Assembly (NCBI GenBank): GCA_035547835.1
Contig: DASZTW010000002.1
Span: forward strand, 1 to 64,000
Length of the DNA: 64,000 bases
Direction of reading: 5' to 3'
Source of the DNA: Acidimicrobiales bacterium
Lineage (GTDB): Bacteria; Actinomycetota; Acidimicrobiia; Acidimicrobiales; Iamiaceae
Part shown: piece after piece, positions 33,316-42,140 of the stretch
Layout: each line of letters starts with the position of its first letter
How positions within the stretch are numbered: the first letter of the stretch is position 1
Made by a program: the position numbers and the translations under genes
The notes under the pieces: generated by a model
The model's database searches: none
What the model was told of the DNA's origin: nothing
What the model saw: only the letters and a program-made list of their open reading frames with translations

Positions 33316-33755
33316 CCTGGCGCGTTCGCTTCCGCGTCGTCCGGCGCGGGAGCGAACGCGGGCAGGCAACGGTCGAGCTTGCACTGCTCCTGCCCGTCGT
33401 GGTCGTCCTCGTGCTGTTCATCGTCCAGGTGGCGATGGTCGTGCGCGCCCAGGTCCTCGCGATCGAGTGCGCGCGCGACGCGGCGCGGGCTGCGGCGGTC
33501 GACCCCCGGCCCGATGCGGCGCGCACGGCAGCCGCCACCCCTGGGCTCGAACCCGGCCGGTTGCGAGTCGAGGTCGGCCGCCGATCCGGCGGCCGGCTGG
33601 TCCACGTGACGGTGTCGTACGAGATGCCGACCGACGTCTCGCTGATCGGGCCCCTGCTCCCCGACGTGACCGTCCACGCGCAGGCCGTGATGCGGGTGGA
33701 GGCCACGGCCTCGCCGATCTCGTCAGCTTCCGACTCCGGCGAGGCCGGCAACTGA
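33312..33755 (+). CDS. tadE: TadE-like pseudopilin
   Basis: This 147-residue protein has SERG17-QATVELALLLPVVVVL, again with Glu at +5 and a hydrophobic helix, followed by an extracytoplasmic domain (VLAIECARDAARAAAV is typical of TadE). It is probably a minor pilin or pseudopilin. GTG 33312 overlaps the pilin stop by 4 bases. No separate TadF/TadG-like gene follows. Confidence 0.85.
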   Translation: MTWRVRFRVVRRGSERGQATVELALLLPVVVVLVLFIVQVAMVVRAQVLAIECARDAARAAAVDPRPDAARTAAATPGLEPGRLRVEVGRRSGGRLVHVTVSYEMPTDVSLIGPLLPDVTVHAQAVMRVEATASPISSASDSGEAGN

Positions 33756-33796
33756 TCGGTGACGGCGTGCCTCCGGGCCGGGAAGGTCGATGGTGT

Positions 33797-33826
33797 TTGG
33801 CCGTCGAATGCATCCTCACGTAACCT
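33797..33826 (+). promoter_or_regulatory. putative promoter of the LAFTG surface-protein gene
   Basis: TTGGCC (33797-33802) and TAACCT (33821-33826) are 18 bases apart and precede the ATG at 33887 by about 60 bases. The tad operon and the sortase cassette may therefore be transcribed separately. Confidence 0.35.
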
Positions 33827-33886
33827 CGCCCTCGTCGAGTGGGCGATTCGGGCCCTTTGGCGCGCTAATCGAGGGGACCAACCACA

Positions 33887-35197
33887 ATGATTCGTCGCAG
33901 ACTGGTCGCAACGCTTTTCGCTGCAGTGCTCGGGGCCGTGCTCGTCGCGGTGCCGGCCACCGCGCAGTCGGGCACCAGCGGCACACCTGAGCAGTACGCC
34001 GCCACGTCGAGTGGCAACGCGTTCAAGCTCAGCATCGCGGGCAACGACCTGACGTTCGGCAGCAACAACGCCTCGATCGACTCCACGCCGAAGGCGCACG
34101 CCGACGGCCAGGGTGCATTGATCGTGAGCACGAGCGTCGGCGGCAGCAAGGCAGACTCGCCCGCGGGCGGTGCCACTGTCGACCAGGGCACCAAGGCGGC
34201 GCCGGTGTGCGGTCCGCTCACCCTCCCCGCCGGCCTGCCGGCGTTGGGGTTGGCCACCGCTTGCTCGTACTCGCACGCCAGCACCGCGAACGGCACGCCC
34301 GACGCGGCGGCCTATGGCGGCTCCGTCGACACCTTGTCGGTCGACACCGCGTCGCTGCTCGGTGTGGGCAAGCCGCTCGGGCAACTCGGCTCCGCGGTCA
34401 CCGGCGCCTTGACCAACATCCTCGGTCAGTTGCCGCTACCGGGCGGCACCGGCGACAGCTTGTCGACTTTGCTCAACCAGTTGCTCACGGGCCAGGGCGC
34501 CCAGGTGTTGAGCGCCCAGATCGGCATCAGCACCTCGTCGACCGCGGTCACGAGCGACGCCATCACCGCCACCTCGAACAGCACCGGTGCCTCGCTGTGC
34601 ATCGGTGCGGTGGTGCCAGGCGTGTGCTTGATCACCGTCACGGTTGGCACCGCCGGTGCCACGGCCACGTGCACCCGCTCCAACCACGTCGCCAAGCCAT
34701 CGATCAACCCGGCGGTGCTCGACATCCAGCTGCTGCCGGCTGCGCTCCCGCAGCTGTACGCCTTGCCCGGCGTCGGTACGGTTCTGCAGACGCTGTTCGG
34801 TCAGAGCGGCTCGCTCGAGGTCGCTCCCAACGCCAAGGTGATCGACCTCAGCCCGCTGGCCATCATCACGCCGTCGTCGGGAACTACGTCGACCACCTCC
34901 AGCGGCGCGTCGGCCGCCGCCGCCTCCTTGCAGGTCGACGTGCTGCCGGGCGCCGTGTCGGGCAAGCCGCTGCTCACGTTGGCCCTCTCGCAGGCGCAGG
35001 CTGCCGTGAGCTGCAAGGCCGCCGTGCCGGGCACCGCCCCCACCACCTCGACCACCCAACCTGCTGCCAAGAAGCTGGCCTTCACGGGTGACACCCCGTG
35101 GCGGCCCGTGCTCGGCGCGGTCTTCCTCGTGCTCGCCGCTGGTGGGCTCGAGGTCATCCGTCGGGCGCGGCGGGCGCAGCGCCGGTCGGGGGCCTGA
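33887..35197 (+). CDS. secreted surface protein with LAFTG sorting signal
   Basis: This 436-residue protein has a signal peptide (about 1-27, ending VPATAQ), a long Ser/Thr/Ala/Gly-rich beta-type body with paired Cys residues, a Thr/Ser linker, and a C-terminal sorting signal: LAFTG (about 397-401), a hydrophobic helix and RRARRAQRR. LAxTG is the site preferred by class E sortases, and one is encoded 47 bases downstream. Likely anchored to peptidoglycan. No adhesion domain recognised. Confidence 0.82.
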   Translation: MIRRRLVATLFAAVLGAVLVAVPATAQSGTSGTPEQYAATSSGNAFKLSIAGNDLTFGSNNASIDSTPKAHADGQGALIVSTSVGGSKADSPAGGATVDQGTKAAPVCGPLTLPAGLPALGLATACSYSHASTANGTPDAAAYGGSVDTLSVDTASLLGVGKPLGQLGSAVTGALTNILGQLPLPGGTGDSLSTLLNQLLTGQGAQVLSAQIGISTSSTAVTSDAITATSNSTGASLCIGAVVPGVCLITVTVGTAGATATCTRSNHVAKPSINPAVLDIQLLPAALPQLYALPGVGTVLQTLFGQSGSLEVAPNAKVIDLSPLAIITPSSGTTSTTSSGASAAAASLQVDVLPGAVSGKPLLTLALSQAQAAVSCKAAVPGTAPTTSTTQPAAKKLAFTGDTPWRPVLGAVFLVLAAGGLEVIRRARRAQRRSGA

Positions 35198-35244
35198 TCA
35201 CCCGCGATGGCACCTGACGCTGGGGACATGGGAGCCTTGAGTCG

Positions 35245-36087
35245 ATGACCGCCACGATGCTCCTGTCTCTGGTCGCGCTGGTCGTCATCGCCCTCGTGGG
35301 CTGGAGCCAGCTGCGCGTCCTGCGCGGGTGGCAACGGCGCTCTCGGCGCGGTGCCGCCCTCGAACGACTCATGTCTGGCGGGTTGGACGTTGGCGGCGTG
35401 GCTGGCGCAGCGGAGGGTTCACCGGCCAGCGCCCGAGTCGTGGCCCACAACCCGCTCGACCGCCTGGCGCTGTGGGTCCGTCACAACCGGGCAGCGAAGC
35501 GGGGCATGACGGCGCTGGTGGGGCTGTTGGTCCTCATCGCGATCGGGATCATCGCGTATCCGCTGCTCACCGATTTGTACACGAACCGGCTGCAGCAGCA
35601 CCTGCGCAACGAGCTGAACAGCGCGCAGCTCCAGCAGGACTATCGCAACCACGCGGTGAAGGTGGGCGACGCCCTCACCCGGATCAAGATCCCCACCATC
35701 GGTGTCGACGTGGTGGTGGTCGAAGGCACGACCACCAGCGCGCTACGTGCCGGCGCCGGCCACTACGTGCAGACCCCGTTGCCGTGCCTGACGGGCAACG
35801 TGGGCATCGCGGGCCACCGCACGACCTACGGCAAACCGTTCCACGACCTGCAGAAGCTCCACCAAGGCGACACGATCGTGCTCGAAACCCCCATCGGACA
35901 ATGCACGTACCACGTGAACAAGGCCCCGTTCTCGGTGCGGCCCTCGGACACGTCGGTGCTCAACACCGACCCTGCCCACCCCTCGACGCTCACCTTGACC
36001 ACCTGTGATCCACCGGGGTCCGCGGCGCGGCGCCTGATCGTCCAGGCCACGCTCGACCCCAAGCTCAACAAGCAGCGGGTGTCGTGA
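35245..36087 (+). CDS. class E sortase
   Basis: This 280-residue transpeptidase has membrane helices at about 3-22 and 87-108 and a sortase beta-barrel from about 140. Catalytic His191 (IAGHRTTYG), Cys254 (LTTCDPPGS) and Arg262/263 form the active site. It should cleave LAxTG-type signals between Thr and Gly; the protein before it is the obvious substrate. The two-TM N-terminus is unusual for class E enzymes. It overlaps the following gene by GTGA. Confidence 0.92.
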   Translation: MTATMLLSLVALVVIALVGWSQLRVLRGWQRRSRRGAALERLMSGGLDVGGVAGAAEGSPASARVVAHNPLDRLALWVRHNRAAKRGMTALVGLLVLIAIGIIAYPLLTDLYTNRLQQHLRNELNSAQLQQDYRNHAVKVGDALTRIKIPTIGVDVVVVEGTTTSALRAGAGHYVQTPLPCLTGNVGIAGHRTTYGKPFHDLQKLHQGDTIVLETPIGQCTYHVNKAPFSVRPSDTSVLNTDPAHPSTLTLTTCDPPGSAARRLIVQATLDPKLNKQRVS

Positions 36088-37115
36088 CAGCGCGTGTGGT
36101 TTCGGCCCTTCGGACGGGCTGCCGAACGGTGTGCGCCGGGGTGGCGGCGCTGCTCGTGGCGGTGGCGGGGCTGCTCGCCGCCAGCCCGCTGCCTGCCGGG
36201 GCCAGCCCGACGGCGGCTCGGCTGCCGACCAATTACTCGTTCACGAGCGTGTCCATCTCCGGTGATGGTTCGGTGGTCATGACGGGCCGGGTCACGTACA
36301 GCACGATCGGCGGCAGCCGCTCGGTCGCGCAGGTCCGGGCGAGCATCGCCTCGACGTCTGGGGGACGGTTGCCGTCCGAGTGTGGACTGCCGGCCGACAA
36401 CTTGTACGCCAACCGGCCCGCTCACACTGGCGACAACGGCACGCTGGACTCCCGTGGGAACTTCCGGTTCGAGTTCACCCCGACGTGCACGACCAGCTTC
36501 TTGGTGACGTTCTTCGCGACGACCGGGCAGAGCATCGACGGCCAAGGAGTGTCCCGCACGTATGGGGGCTCCTACACCGAGCCGCCGCCCCCCACCACGA
36601 CGACCTCGACGCCAGGCGACACCACACCTCCGAGCACGACGCCGGACACCACGCCCGACAGCACTCCCGGCGGCACGACTCCCAGCGGACCGACCAGCAC
36701 GACCGTGGCCGGTGGCGGCCACAGCGGCGGGTCGAGCGGCGGTTCCGGTGGTTGGGGGTCATGGGTGCACAGCACGCCGAGCAGCCACTCGAGCGCCCAT
36801 GCGCCGAACACGCCCGGTCTGCCGAGCATCAGCGGTTCCCGCACTCAGAGCGTCAACCCGCAGATCGCCGAGGCGCCCGGCACGCCCGACACGTACAGCC
36901 CCACGTTGTCGTACCCCGAGCAGGACGCGGTGGGTCAGCCCCAGACCAAGCAGCACTTGGCGGGCGACGAGTCGCCCACGAAACGAGTGCTGAACACCCG
37001 GCTCCTCGCGGGTTGCGCGGCAGGTGCGATGGTGGCCGGGCTGGTCGCCGCGCAAGCGCTCCTGTTGAACCGCCGAGGCCGCGAGCTGGAAGGCTCCCTC
37101 CCACCGTTCGAGTGA
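36084..37115 (+). CDS. secreted Thr/Pro-rich cell-surface protein with C-terminal anchor
   Basis: This 343-residue protein has a signal peptide (about 1-41), a small beta domain (about 48-165) with two Cys, then a low-complexity Thr/Pro/Ser/Gly segment (about 165-235), a Ser/His-rich stretch and a C-terminal helix (about 307-330) with a short tail. No LPxTG-like motif precedes the helix, so it is membrane-held rather than sortase-anchored. Co-translated with the sortase. Function unknown. Confidence 0.72.
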   Translation: MTARVVSALRTGCRTVCAGVAALLVAVAGLLAASPLPAGASPTAARLPTNYSFTSVSISGDGSVVMTGRVTYSTIGGSRSVAQVRASIASTSGGRLPSECGLPADNLYANRPAHTGDNGTLDSRGNFRFEFTPTCTTSFLVTFFATTGQSIDGQGVSRTYGGSYTEPPPPTTTTSTPGDTTPPSTTPDTTPDSTPGGTTPSGPTSTTVAGGGHSGGSSGGSGGWGSWVHSTPSSHSSAHAPNTPGLPSISGSRTQSVNPQIAEAPGTPDTYSPTLSYPEQDAVGQPQTKQHLAGDESPTKRVLNTRLLAGCAAGAMVAGLVAAQALLLNRRGRELEGSLPPFE

Positions 37116-37138
37116 GTGCCGGCGACCGGCGGTGAACG

Positions 37139-39550
37139 TCAGCCGCGGTCGAGGATCGTCGTGAGCAGCCGGATGGCGCCCACCTTGTCGAGCGGTTCGT
37201 TGCCGTTGCCGCACTTCGGCGACTGCACGCACGACGGGCAACCGTCCCGGCACGGGCACGCTGCGAGCACGTCGAGCGTTGCGGCGAGGTGGCGGTCGGC
37301 GGCGTCGTAGCCCAGGTCGGCGATGCCCGCGCCGCCGGAGTAGCCGTCGTAGATCACGATCGTGGGCAGGCCGGTGTCGGCCAGCCCGGCGGTGGACACG
37401 CCGCCCACGTCCCACCGGTCGCAGATGGCGAACAGCGGCAGCACCCCGATGGCCGCGTGCTCCACCGCGTGCAGGGAGCCCGGCAGCGCCGCGGCGGCGA
37501 TCCCGGCCTCACCCACCACGACCTGGTCGACCGTGTACCAGAACGCGCGGGTGACCAGCGTGGTGGGCGGCAGGTCCAGCACCTCGTTGCCGAGGATCTC
37601 GCCGCTGAACGTGTCGCGGCGCTGGTAGCCCACCACTTGTGACCGCACTTGGACCTCGCCCATCGCCAGCACGGCCCGGCCGACGTGGCGGGAGCAGCGT
37701 TGTTCGATGATGTGGACTTCGGTGTCGATGCGCGCCTGGGTGGACTCACCGCCGTCGGTGGGCTGGACCACCGCGGTGTGGTCGAGCAGGTCGAGATCCG
37801 CGACCCGGTACGTGGCACCGCGGTGGAGGTAGACGGCCCCTGGGTGCACCGTCTCGAAGGCCCGCGCTTCGTCGACGGTGCCGACCATGGTGCCGTCGGC
37901 CAGGGCGATGCGGTAGTCGATGGCCGATCCGCTGCGGAGCCCCACTGTGCTGGCCGGCGGGGCGCCGCCTGACCAGATCGCCCGGACCGGCGGCCGACCC
38001 GGGGCGGGTGGCACCGCACCGACGCCACCACGCCGCACCCTCAGCTGGCCGCCGGCGACCATTCGGGCCATGGCCTCTTCGAGATCGGTGTGCCACCACT
38101 CGGCATCGGCGGGTGTCAGCGGGAGCTCGTATGCCGCGCAGGCGAGGTGTGGGTCGAGCACGTACGGGTTCGATGCGTTGACGACCGCTGGTTCGGGCGG
38201 GCGGGTGAACACCTCGTCGGGGTGCGCGATGAGGTACTGGTCGAGCTGGTCGTTCCCGGCGACGAGGACGGCGAGCGACGGCTGGCCTTCACGCCCTGCC
38301 CGCCCGGCCTGTTGCCACATCGACGCGATGGTGCCGGGGAACCCGGTGAGGATGCAGGCATCGAGCCCGCCGACGTCGATGCCGAGCTCGAGCGCGGTGG
38401 TGGCGATGACCCCGCGCAGCGTGCCGCCGAACAGCTCGGCTTCGATCTGGCGCCGCTCGCTGGCGAGGTAGCCGGCCCGGTACGGGCGGACCAGATCGAC
38501 CGATTCGTGCGGCACCCGGCGCCGCACGTCGGCCGCCAGCAGCTCGGTGCCCTTGCGGCTGCGGGTGAACGCGATCGTGCGATGGCCACGGTGCACCAAC
38601 TCCGCCACGAGCCGGGCGGCCTGCCCGTTCGTCGACGCTCGGGCACCGGTGTGGGGATCGAGCAGCGGCGGGTTCCACAGCGCGAAGACGCGCTCGCCGC
38701 GGGGCGAGCCGTCGGCCGTGACGGCGTCGACCGGCAACCCGCACAACGCGGAGGCCAGCCCTCCCGGGTCGCCGATGGTGGCGGAGGTGAACACGAACGT
38801 CGGCGTGGATCCGTAGTGCGCGCACAAGCGGCGCAAGCGGCGCAGGACGTGCGCGACGTGGCTGCCGAAGATGCCGCGCAGCACGTGGAGCTCGTCGACC
38901 ACGACGTAGCGCAGGTTGCGCAAGAACGTGGCCCAGCGGGCGTGCTGCGGGAGGATCCCGGCGTGGAGCATGTCGGGGTTGGTGAGCACGGCGTTGGCCT
39001 GGCGTCGCACCCAGACCCGCTCCTGCGGTGTGCAATCGCCGTCGTAGGCGGCTGCCACGACGCCCGGGAAGCCGAGCTCGGTGAGGGCGCGAAGCTGGTC
39101 GTGCGCGAGCGCCTTGGTGGGATGCAGCAGCAGCGCGGTGCCCTTGGCGAGGTTGTGGTCGTCGCTGACCATCGCGCCGACCAGCGCCTGGTAGACGAGC
39201 GATTTCCCCGAGGCGGTGCCGGTCGCGATCGCGACGTGGTGGCCTCGCCGGGCCAGGTCGATGGCTTCGACCTGGTGGGACCAGAGGTCGGCGACGCCGA
39301 GGCGTTCGGTCACCGCGGCGGGCAGCGGGGTGGACAGCGCCGCGAGCTTGGCGTCGCGGGCGGGCATCCGCTCGAGGTGGACGAGTCCTCCGATGCTGGC
39401 GGCCCCGAGCGCCTCGTTGCGGTCACCGATGCGATCCGCCGCGCCGAGGTCGAACGGGTCTGGCTGCGTCGGCGCGAACTCCTCGAGCATGCGCGTCATC
39501 ACGACGGCGAGCAGATCGTCGAACTGGTCGACGGGAGCGGCGACGGACAT
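37139..39550 (-). CDS. DEAD/DEAH helicase of the MrfA/Hrq1 (YprA) family
   Basis: This 803-residue SF2 helicase has motif I ATGTASGKS, motif II VVDELH (DEVH variant DELH), motif III FTSATIGD, motif VI QQAGRAGREG, and a C-terminal DUF1998-type zinc region CPCRDGCPSC-x5-CGN. B. subtilis MrfA (YprA) repairs mitomycin-type DNA damage, and yeast Hrq1 acts on interstrand crosslinks. This gene is the probable local equivalent; no MrfB exonuclease lies beside it. Confidence 0.92.
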   Translation of the reverse strand: MSVAAPVDQFDDLLAVVMTRMLEEFAPTQPDPFDLGAADRIGDRNEALGAASIGGLVHLERMPARDAKLAALSTPLPAAVTERLGVADLWSHQVEAIDLARRGHHVAIATGTASGKSLVYQALVGAMVSDDHNLAKGTALLLHPTKALAHDQLRALTELGFPGVVAAAYDGDCTPQERVWVRRQANAVLTNPDMLHAGILPQHARWATFLRNLRYVVVDELHVLRGIFGSHVAHVLRRLRRLCAHYGSTPTFVFTSATIGDPGGLASALCGLPVDAVTADGSPRGERVFALWNPPLLDPHTGARASTNGQAARLVAELVHRGHRTIAFTRSRKGTELLAADVRRRVPHESVDLVRPYRAGYLASERRQIEAELFGGTLRGVIATTALELGIDVGGLDACILTGFPGTIASMWQQAGRAGREGQPSLAVLVAGNDQLDQYLIAHPDEVFTRPPEPAVVNASNPYVLDPHLACAAYELPLTPADAEWWHTDLEEAMARMVAGGQLRVRRGGVGAVPPAPGRPPVRAIWSGGAPPASTVGLRSGSAIDYRIALADGTMVGTVDEARAFETVHPGAVYLHRGATYRVADLDLLDHTAVVQPTDGGESTQARIDTEVHIIEQRCSRHVGRAVLAMGEVQVRSQVVGYQRRDTFSGEILGNEVLDLPPTTLVTRAFWYTVDQVVVGEAGIAAAALPGSLHAVEHAAIGVLPLFAICDRWDVGGVSTAGLADTGLPTIVIYDGYSGGAGIADLGYDAADRHLAATLDVLAACPCRDGCPSCVQSPKCGNGNEPLDKVGAIRLLTTILDRG

Positions 39551-39830
39551 CGAATACCTGGCTGGGTCGCAGTGGGACCGGGCGATCTCGTGCGCACACG
39601 GCGCGCACCGCTCGCGAGCCTACGACGGCGGAGTGACAAATGGCAGCTGTGTACTTACGCGGATGGGATCTGCGCAGGTGCGGTGGTCCGGCGGTCACGC
39701 CGCGGCGTCGCCGGCCTGGTCGGGGCGCTGATGCGTGCGTGCCGGAGGCCGTCCACTACGGTTCACGGGCAGCGCGGCGACGCGCGCCCACCGGAACGAG
39801 CCCCACGTAAACCGTTCGAGGAGCCACGGC

Positions 39831-40169
39831 ATGGAACTCGGTCTCGACGTCACCCACCGAGACGGCTGGGCCGTGCTGGCGGTGTCCGGTGAGGTCGACG
39901 TGGCCACCGCTCCAGGTCTCCGGGAGCGGCTCGTGGGGCTGGTGAGCGAGGGTCACCACCAGATCGTGGTCGATCTCGAAGCCGTTGAGTTCCTCGATTC
40001 GACCGGGCTGGGCGTGTTGGTCGGTGCGCTCAAGCGGGTGCGCACGCAGGGCGGCGAGCTCGCCCTCGTCTGCACGCAGCAACGTGTCCTGAAAGTGTTC
40101 GAGATCACCGGGCTGACGCAGGTGTTTCCGATCCATCCCTCGGTCGACGAGGCCGTGACCGGGCGCTAA
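39831..40169 (+). CDS. STAS-domain anti-sigma factor antagonist
   Basis: This is a 112-residue SpoIIAA/RsbV-like STAS domain with phospho-acceptor Ser57 in [19 protein letters not shown] (39818-39823) precedes the ATG. It is followed after 7 bases by an anti-sigma kinase gene, the classical switch pair. TACTTA near 39650 is a possible promoter element. Confidence 0.94.
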   Translation: MELGLDVTHRDGWAVLAVSGEVDVATAPGLRERLVGLVSEGHHQIVVDLEAVEFLDSTGLGVLVGALKRVRTQGGELALVCTQQRVLKVFEITGLTQVFPIHPSVDEAVTGR

Positions 40170-40176
40170 GCACCAG

Positions 40177-40641
40177 ATGCCGGGGGTCGTCGAGCTGGAG
40201 ATCCCGTCCCGCCCGGACTATCTGGCGGTCGCGCGCCTCGTCGTCACTGCGTCGGCTGCGACCGAGGACTCCTTCGACGACGACCGTCTCGCTGATCTAC
40301 GCCTGGTCGTCTCCGAGGTGTGCACCAACGCGATGGAGGCGAACTGGGTTGCCGCGGGTGTGCGCCCACCACTGGCAGCTGACGACCCCGCCTGGGCCGA
40401 CGTGTCGACGGTCTGGCTGCGCTGCATCGCCGAGCCGGGCCGCGTCGAGGTCTACGTCGCTGACCACGGCCGCGGTTTCGATCCCGACTCGCTCGGCGTG
40501 CACCCGCCGGTCACCGATCCGGCACGCCTCGACTACGAGCGCGGGCTCGGCATCCCGCTGATCCGAATTCTCGCCGACGAGGTCGACTTCATCACGACTC
40601 CCTCGGGCACCCTCGTCCACGTCGTGCTCGACGCCGACTGA
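40177..40641 (+). CDS. RsbW/SpoIIAB-like anti-sigma factor kinase (HATPase_c)
   Basis: This 154-residue GHKL ATPase has N-box LRLVVSEVCTNAMEAN, G1 box VADHGRGFDP and G2 box RGLGIPLI. It would bind a sigma factor and phosphorylate the STAS partner encoded just upstream. No SigB/SigF-type sigma gene follows, so the target sigma is elsewhere or the sigma factor at 25657. Confidence 0.9.
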   Translation: MPGVVELEIPSRPDYLAVARLVVTASAATEDSFDDDRLADLRLVVSEVCTNAMEANWVAAGVRPPLAADDPAWADVSTVWLRCIAEPGRVEVYVADHGRGFDPDSLGVHPPVTDPARLDYERGLGIPLIRILADEVDFITTPSGTLVHVVLDAD

Positions 40642-40850
40642 CCGACTCCCGCCCACCCACCGACCCACCCCTGTGGGTGAGCAGTTGGGCGCCTGGGTGA
40701 CCCTGGGCGCGCACCGCAGGAACAGGCAGGCGGCGCCCACCGTCCCAAGGGGTAGGGGGTGGCAGCGGATACCCTGGGTGGTTGGCGTGCCGGGAAGTCT
40801 GGTCGGCACCCGGGCGCGACAGGTCCGGGTTCGTTTCGCGAAAGGACCCG

Positions 40851-42086
40851 ATGGCTTCCCGCTGCCCCCGACGTCTGACCACCCGCACCCGCGCCGGGCG
40901 CCGCGCAGCCCTCCGCGACTTCCTTCGGGTGGAGGCGGTCGGGGGCTGCCTGTTGCTGGTGGCCACCGTCGCCGCGCTGGTCTGGGCGAACTCGCCGGTG
41001 CGGGACTCGTACGGCACCTGGTGGCTCGGACATCACACCGCCTCGATCGGGCCCTGGTCGATCACGATCTCGCCGGTCCACGTCGTGAACGACGGCTTCA
41101 TGGTGTTGTTCTTCTTCGTCATCGGACTCGAGCTCAAGCGCGAATGGGTGGTCGGCGAGCTGCGGGACCGGCGCGCTGCCGTGCTGCCCGCGGTGGCGGC
41201 GCTCGGCGGGATGGTCGTTCCGGCCTTGCTGTACGTGCTGGTGAACCACGGCGGCGATGGTGCGCACGGGTGGGGGATCCCGATGGCAACCGACATCGCG
41301 TTCGCGTTCGGCGTCGTCACGCTGCTCGGGTCGCGCGTGCCCGCCAGCCTCAAGGTGTTCCTGCTCACGCTTGCGATCGTCGACGACGTCGGGGCGATCG
41401 TCGTGATCGCGATCTGGTACTCGTCATCGCTGCACTGGGCATGGGTCGGCGGCGCACTCGTCGCGCTCGTGGCGGTCGGTTTGCTGCGAAGGCGCCGGGT
41501 CACGACCGGGCTGCCTTACATCTTGTTGGGCATCGTGGCCTGGTACGCCACGTGGCGCTCAGGTGTCCACCCGACGATCGCAGGGGTGGCGCTCGGTCTG
41601 CTGGTGCCGGTGAGGGCGTCGTCGCACGCTCCGGCGCACCCCGTCACGCCCGACGCGTCGTCGCTGGAAGACCGGTTGCACCCGTGGACGAGCCTCGTCG
41701 TCGTACCGCTGTTCGCGCTCGCCAACGCCGGGGTGGACCTCAGCGGGGGCTTCCACGGTCCGGGGGGCGACGTGCTGCTCGGCGTCGGCCTCGGCCTCCT
41801 CGTCGGCAAGCCGCTGGGCATCGTCGGCGCGACGTGGCTCGGAGTCCGACTGGGCTTGGCCGACGCACCGCGTGAAGCCCGGTGGTCGCAGGTTCTGGGC
41901 GTGTCGCTGCTCGCGGCGATCGGCTTCACCATGTCGCTGTTCGTGACCGGGCTCGCCTTCGACGGCTCGGCGGCCGCGCACTTGTCGGACCGCGCAGTGG
42001 TCGGGATCTTGTTGGCCTCGACGGTCGCCGCGCTCGTCGGCAGCGCCCTGCTGACCCGCGCCAACCGTCGTGCTGTGAGCACTTGA
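40851..42086 (+). CDS. nhaA: NhaA Na+/H+ antiporter
   Basis: This 411-residue, 12-TM antiporter has the essential Asp pair in LAIVDDVGAIVVIA, GIPMATDIAFAFGV and FFFVIGLELKREWVVGEL. It exports Na+ in exchange for H+, aiding pH and salt balance. The ATG at 40851 has AAAGGA at 40841-40846. A roughly 210-base leader region precedes it; TACCCT at 40769-40774 is a possible -10. A 13-base perfect palindrome covers the stop codon. Confidence 0.96.
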   Translation: MASRCPRRLTTRTRAGRRAALRDFLRVEAVGGCLLLVATVAALVWANSPVRDSYGTWWLGHHTASIGPWSITISPVHVVNDGFMVLFFFVIGLELKREWVVGELRDRRAAVLPAVAALGGMVVPALLYVLVNHGGDGAHGWGIPMATDIAFAFGVVTLLGSRVPASLKVFLLTLAIVDDVGAIVVIAIWYSSSLHWAWVGGALVALVAVGLLRRRRVTTGLPYILLGIVAWYATWRSGVHPTIAGVALGLLVPVRASSHAPAHPVTPDASSLEDRLHPWTSLVVVPLFALANAGVDLSGGFHGPGGDVLLGVGLGLLVGKPLGIVGATWLGVRLGLADAPREARWSQVLGVSLLAAIGFTMSLFVTGLAFDGSAAAHLSDRAVVGILLASTVAALVGSALLTRANRRAVST

Positions 42087-42115
42087 CCACCCAGGAGGTG
42101 GCCAAGTGCTCACAG
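42073..42115. repeat. long palindromic element over the nhaA stop codon
   Basis: CTGTGAGCACTTG (42073-42085) and CAAGTGCTCACAG (42103-42115) are perfect 13-base arms. Inside, CCACC (42087-42091) pairs with GGTGG (42097-42101). No T-run follows on either strand, so it is not a standard terminator. It lies between convergent nhaA and acyl-CoA dehydrogenase genes. Confidence 0.7.
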
Positions 42116-42140
42116 CGGGACGGGTTTGCAGCAGGATGGG

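Noticed and set aside
40642-40850. A roughly 210-base leader before nhaA considered as an ion-sensing riboswitch
   Set aside because: Only short GC-rich hairpins are seen and I cannot match any known riboswitch core. The region may simply hold a promoter.
42073-42115. The nhaA-end palindrome as a Rho-independent terminator
   Set aside because: No T-run follows on either strand; reported as a repeat element.
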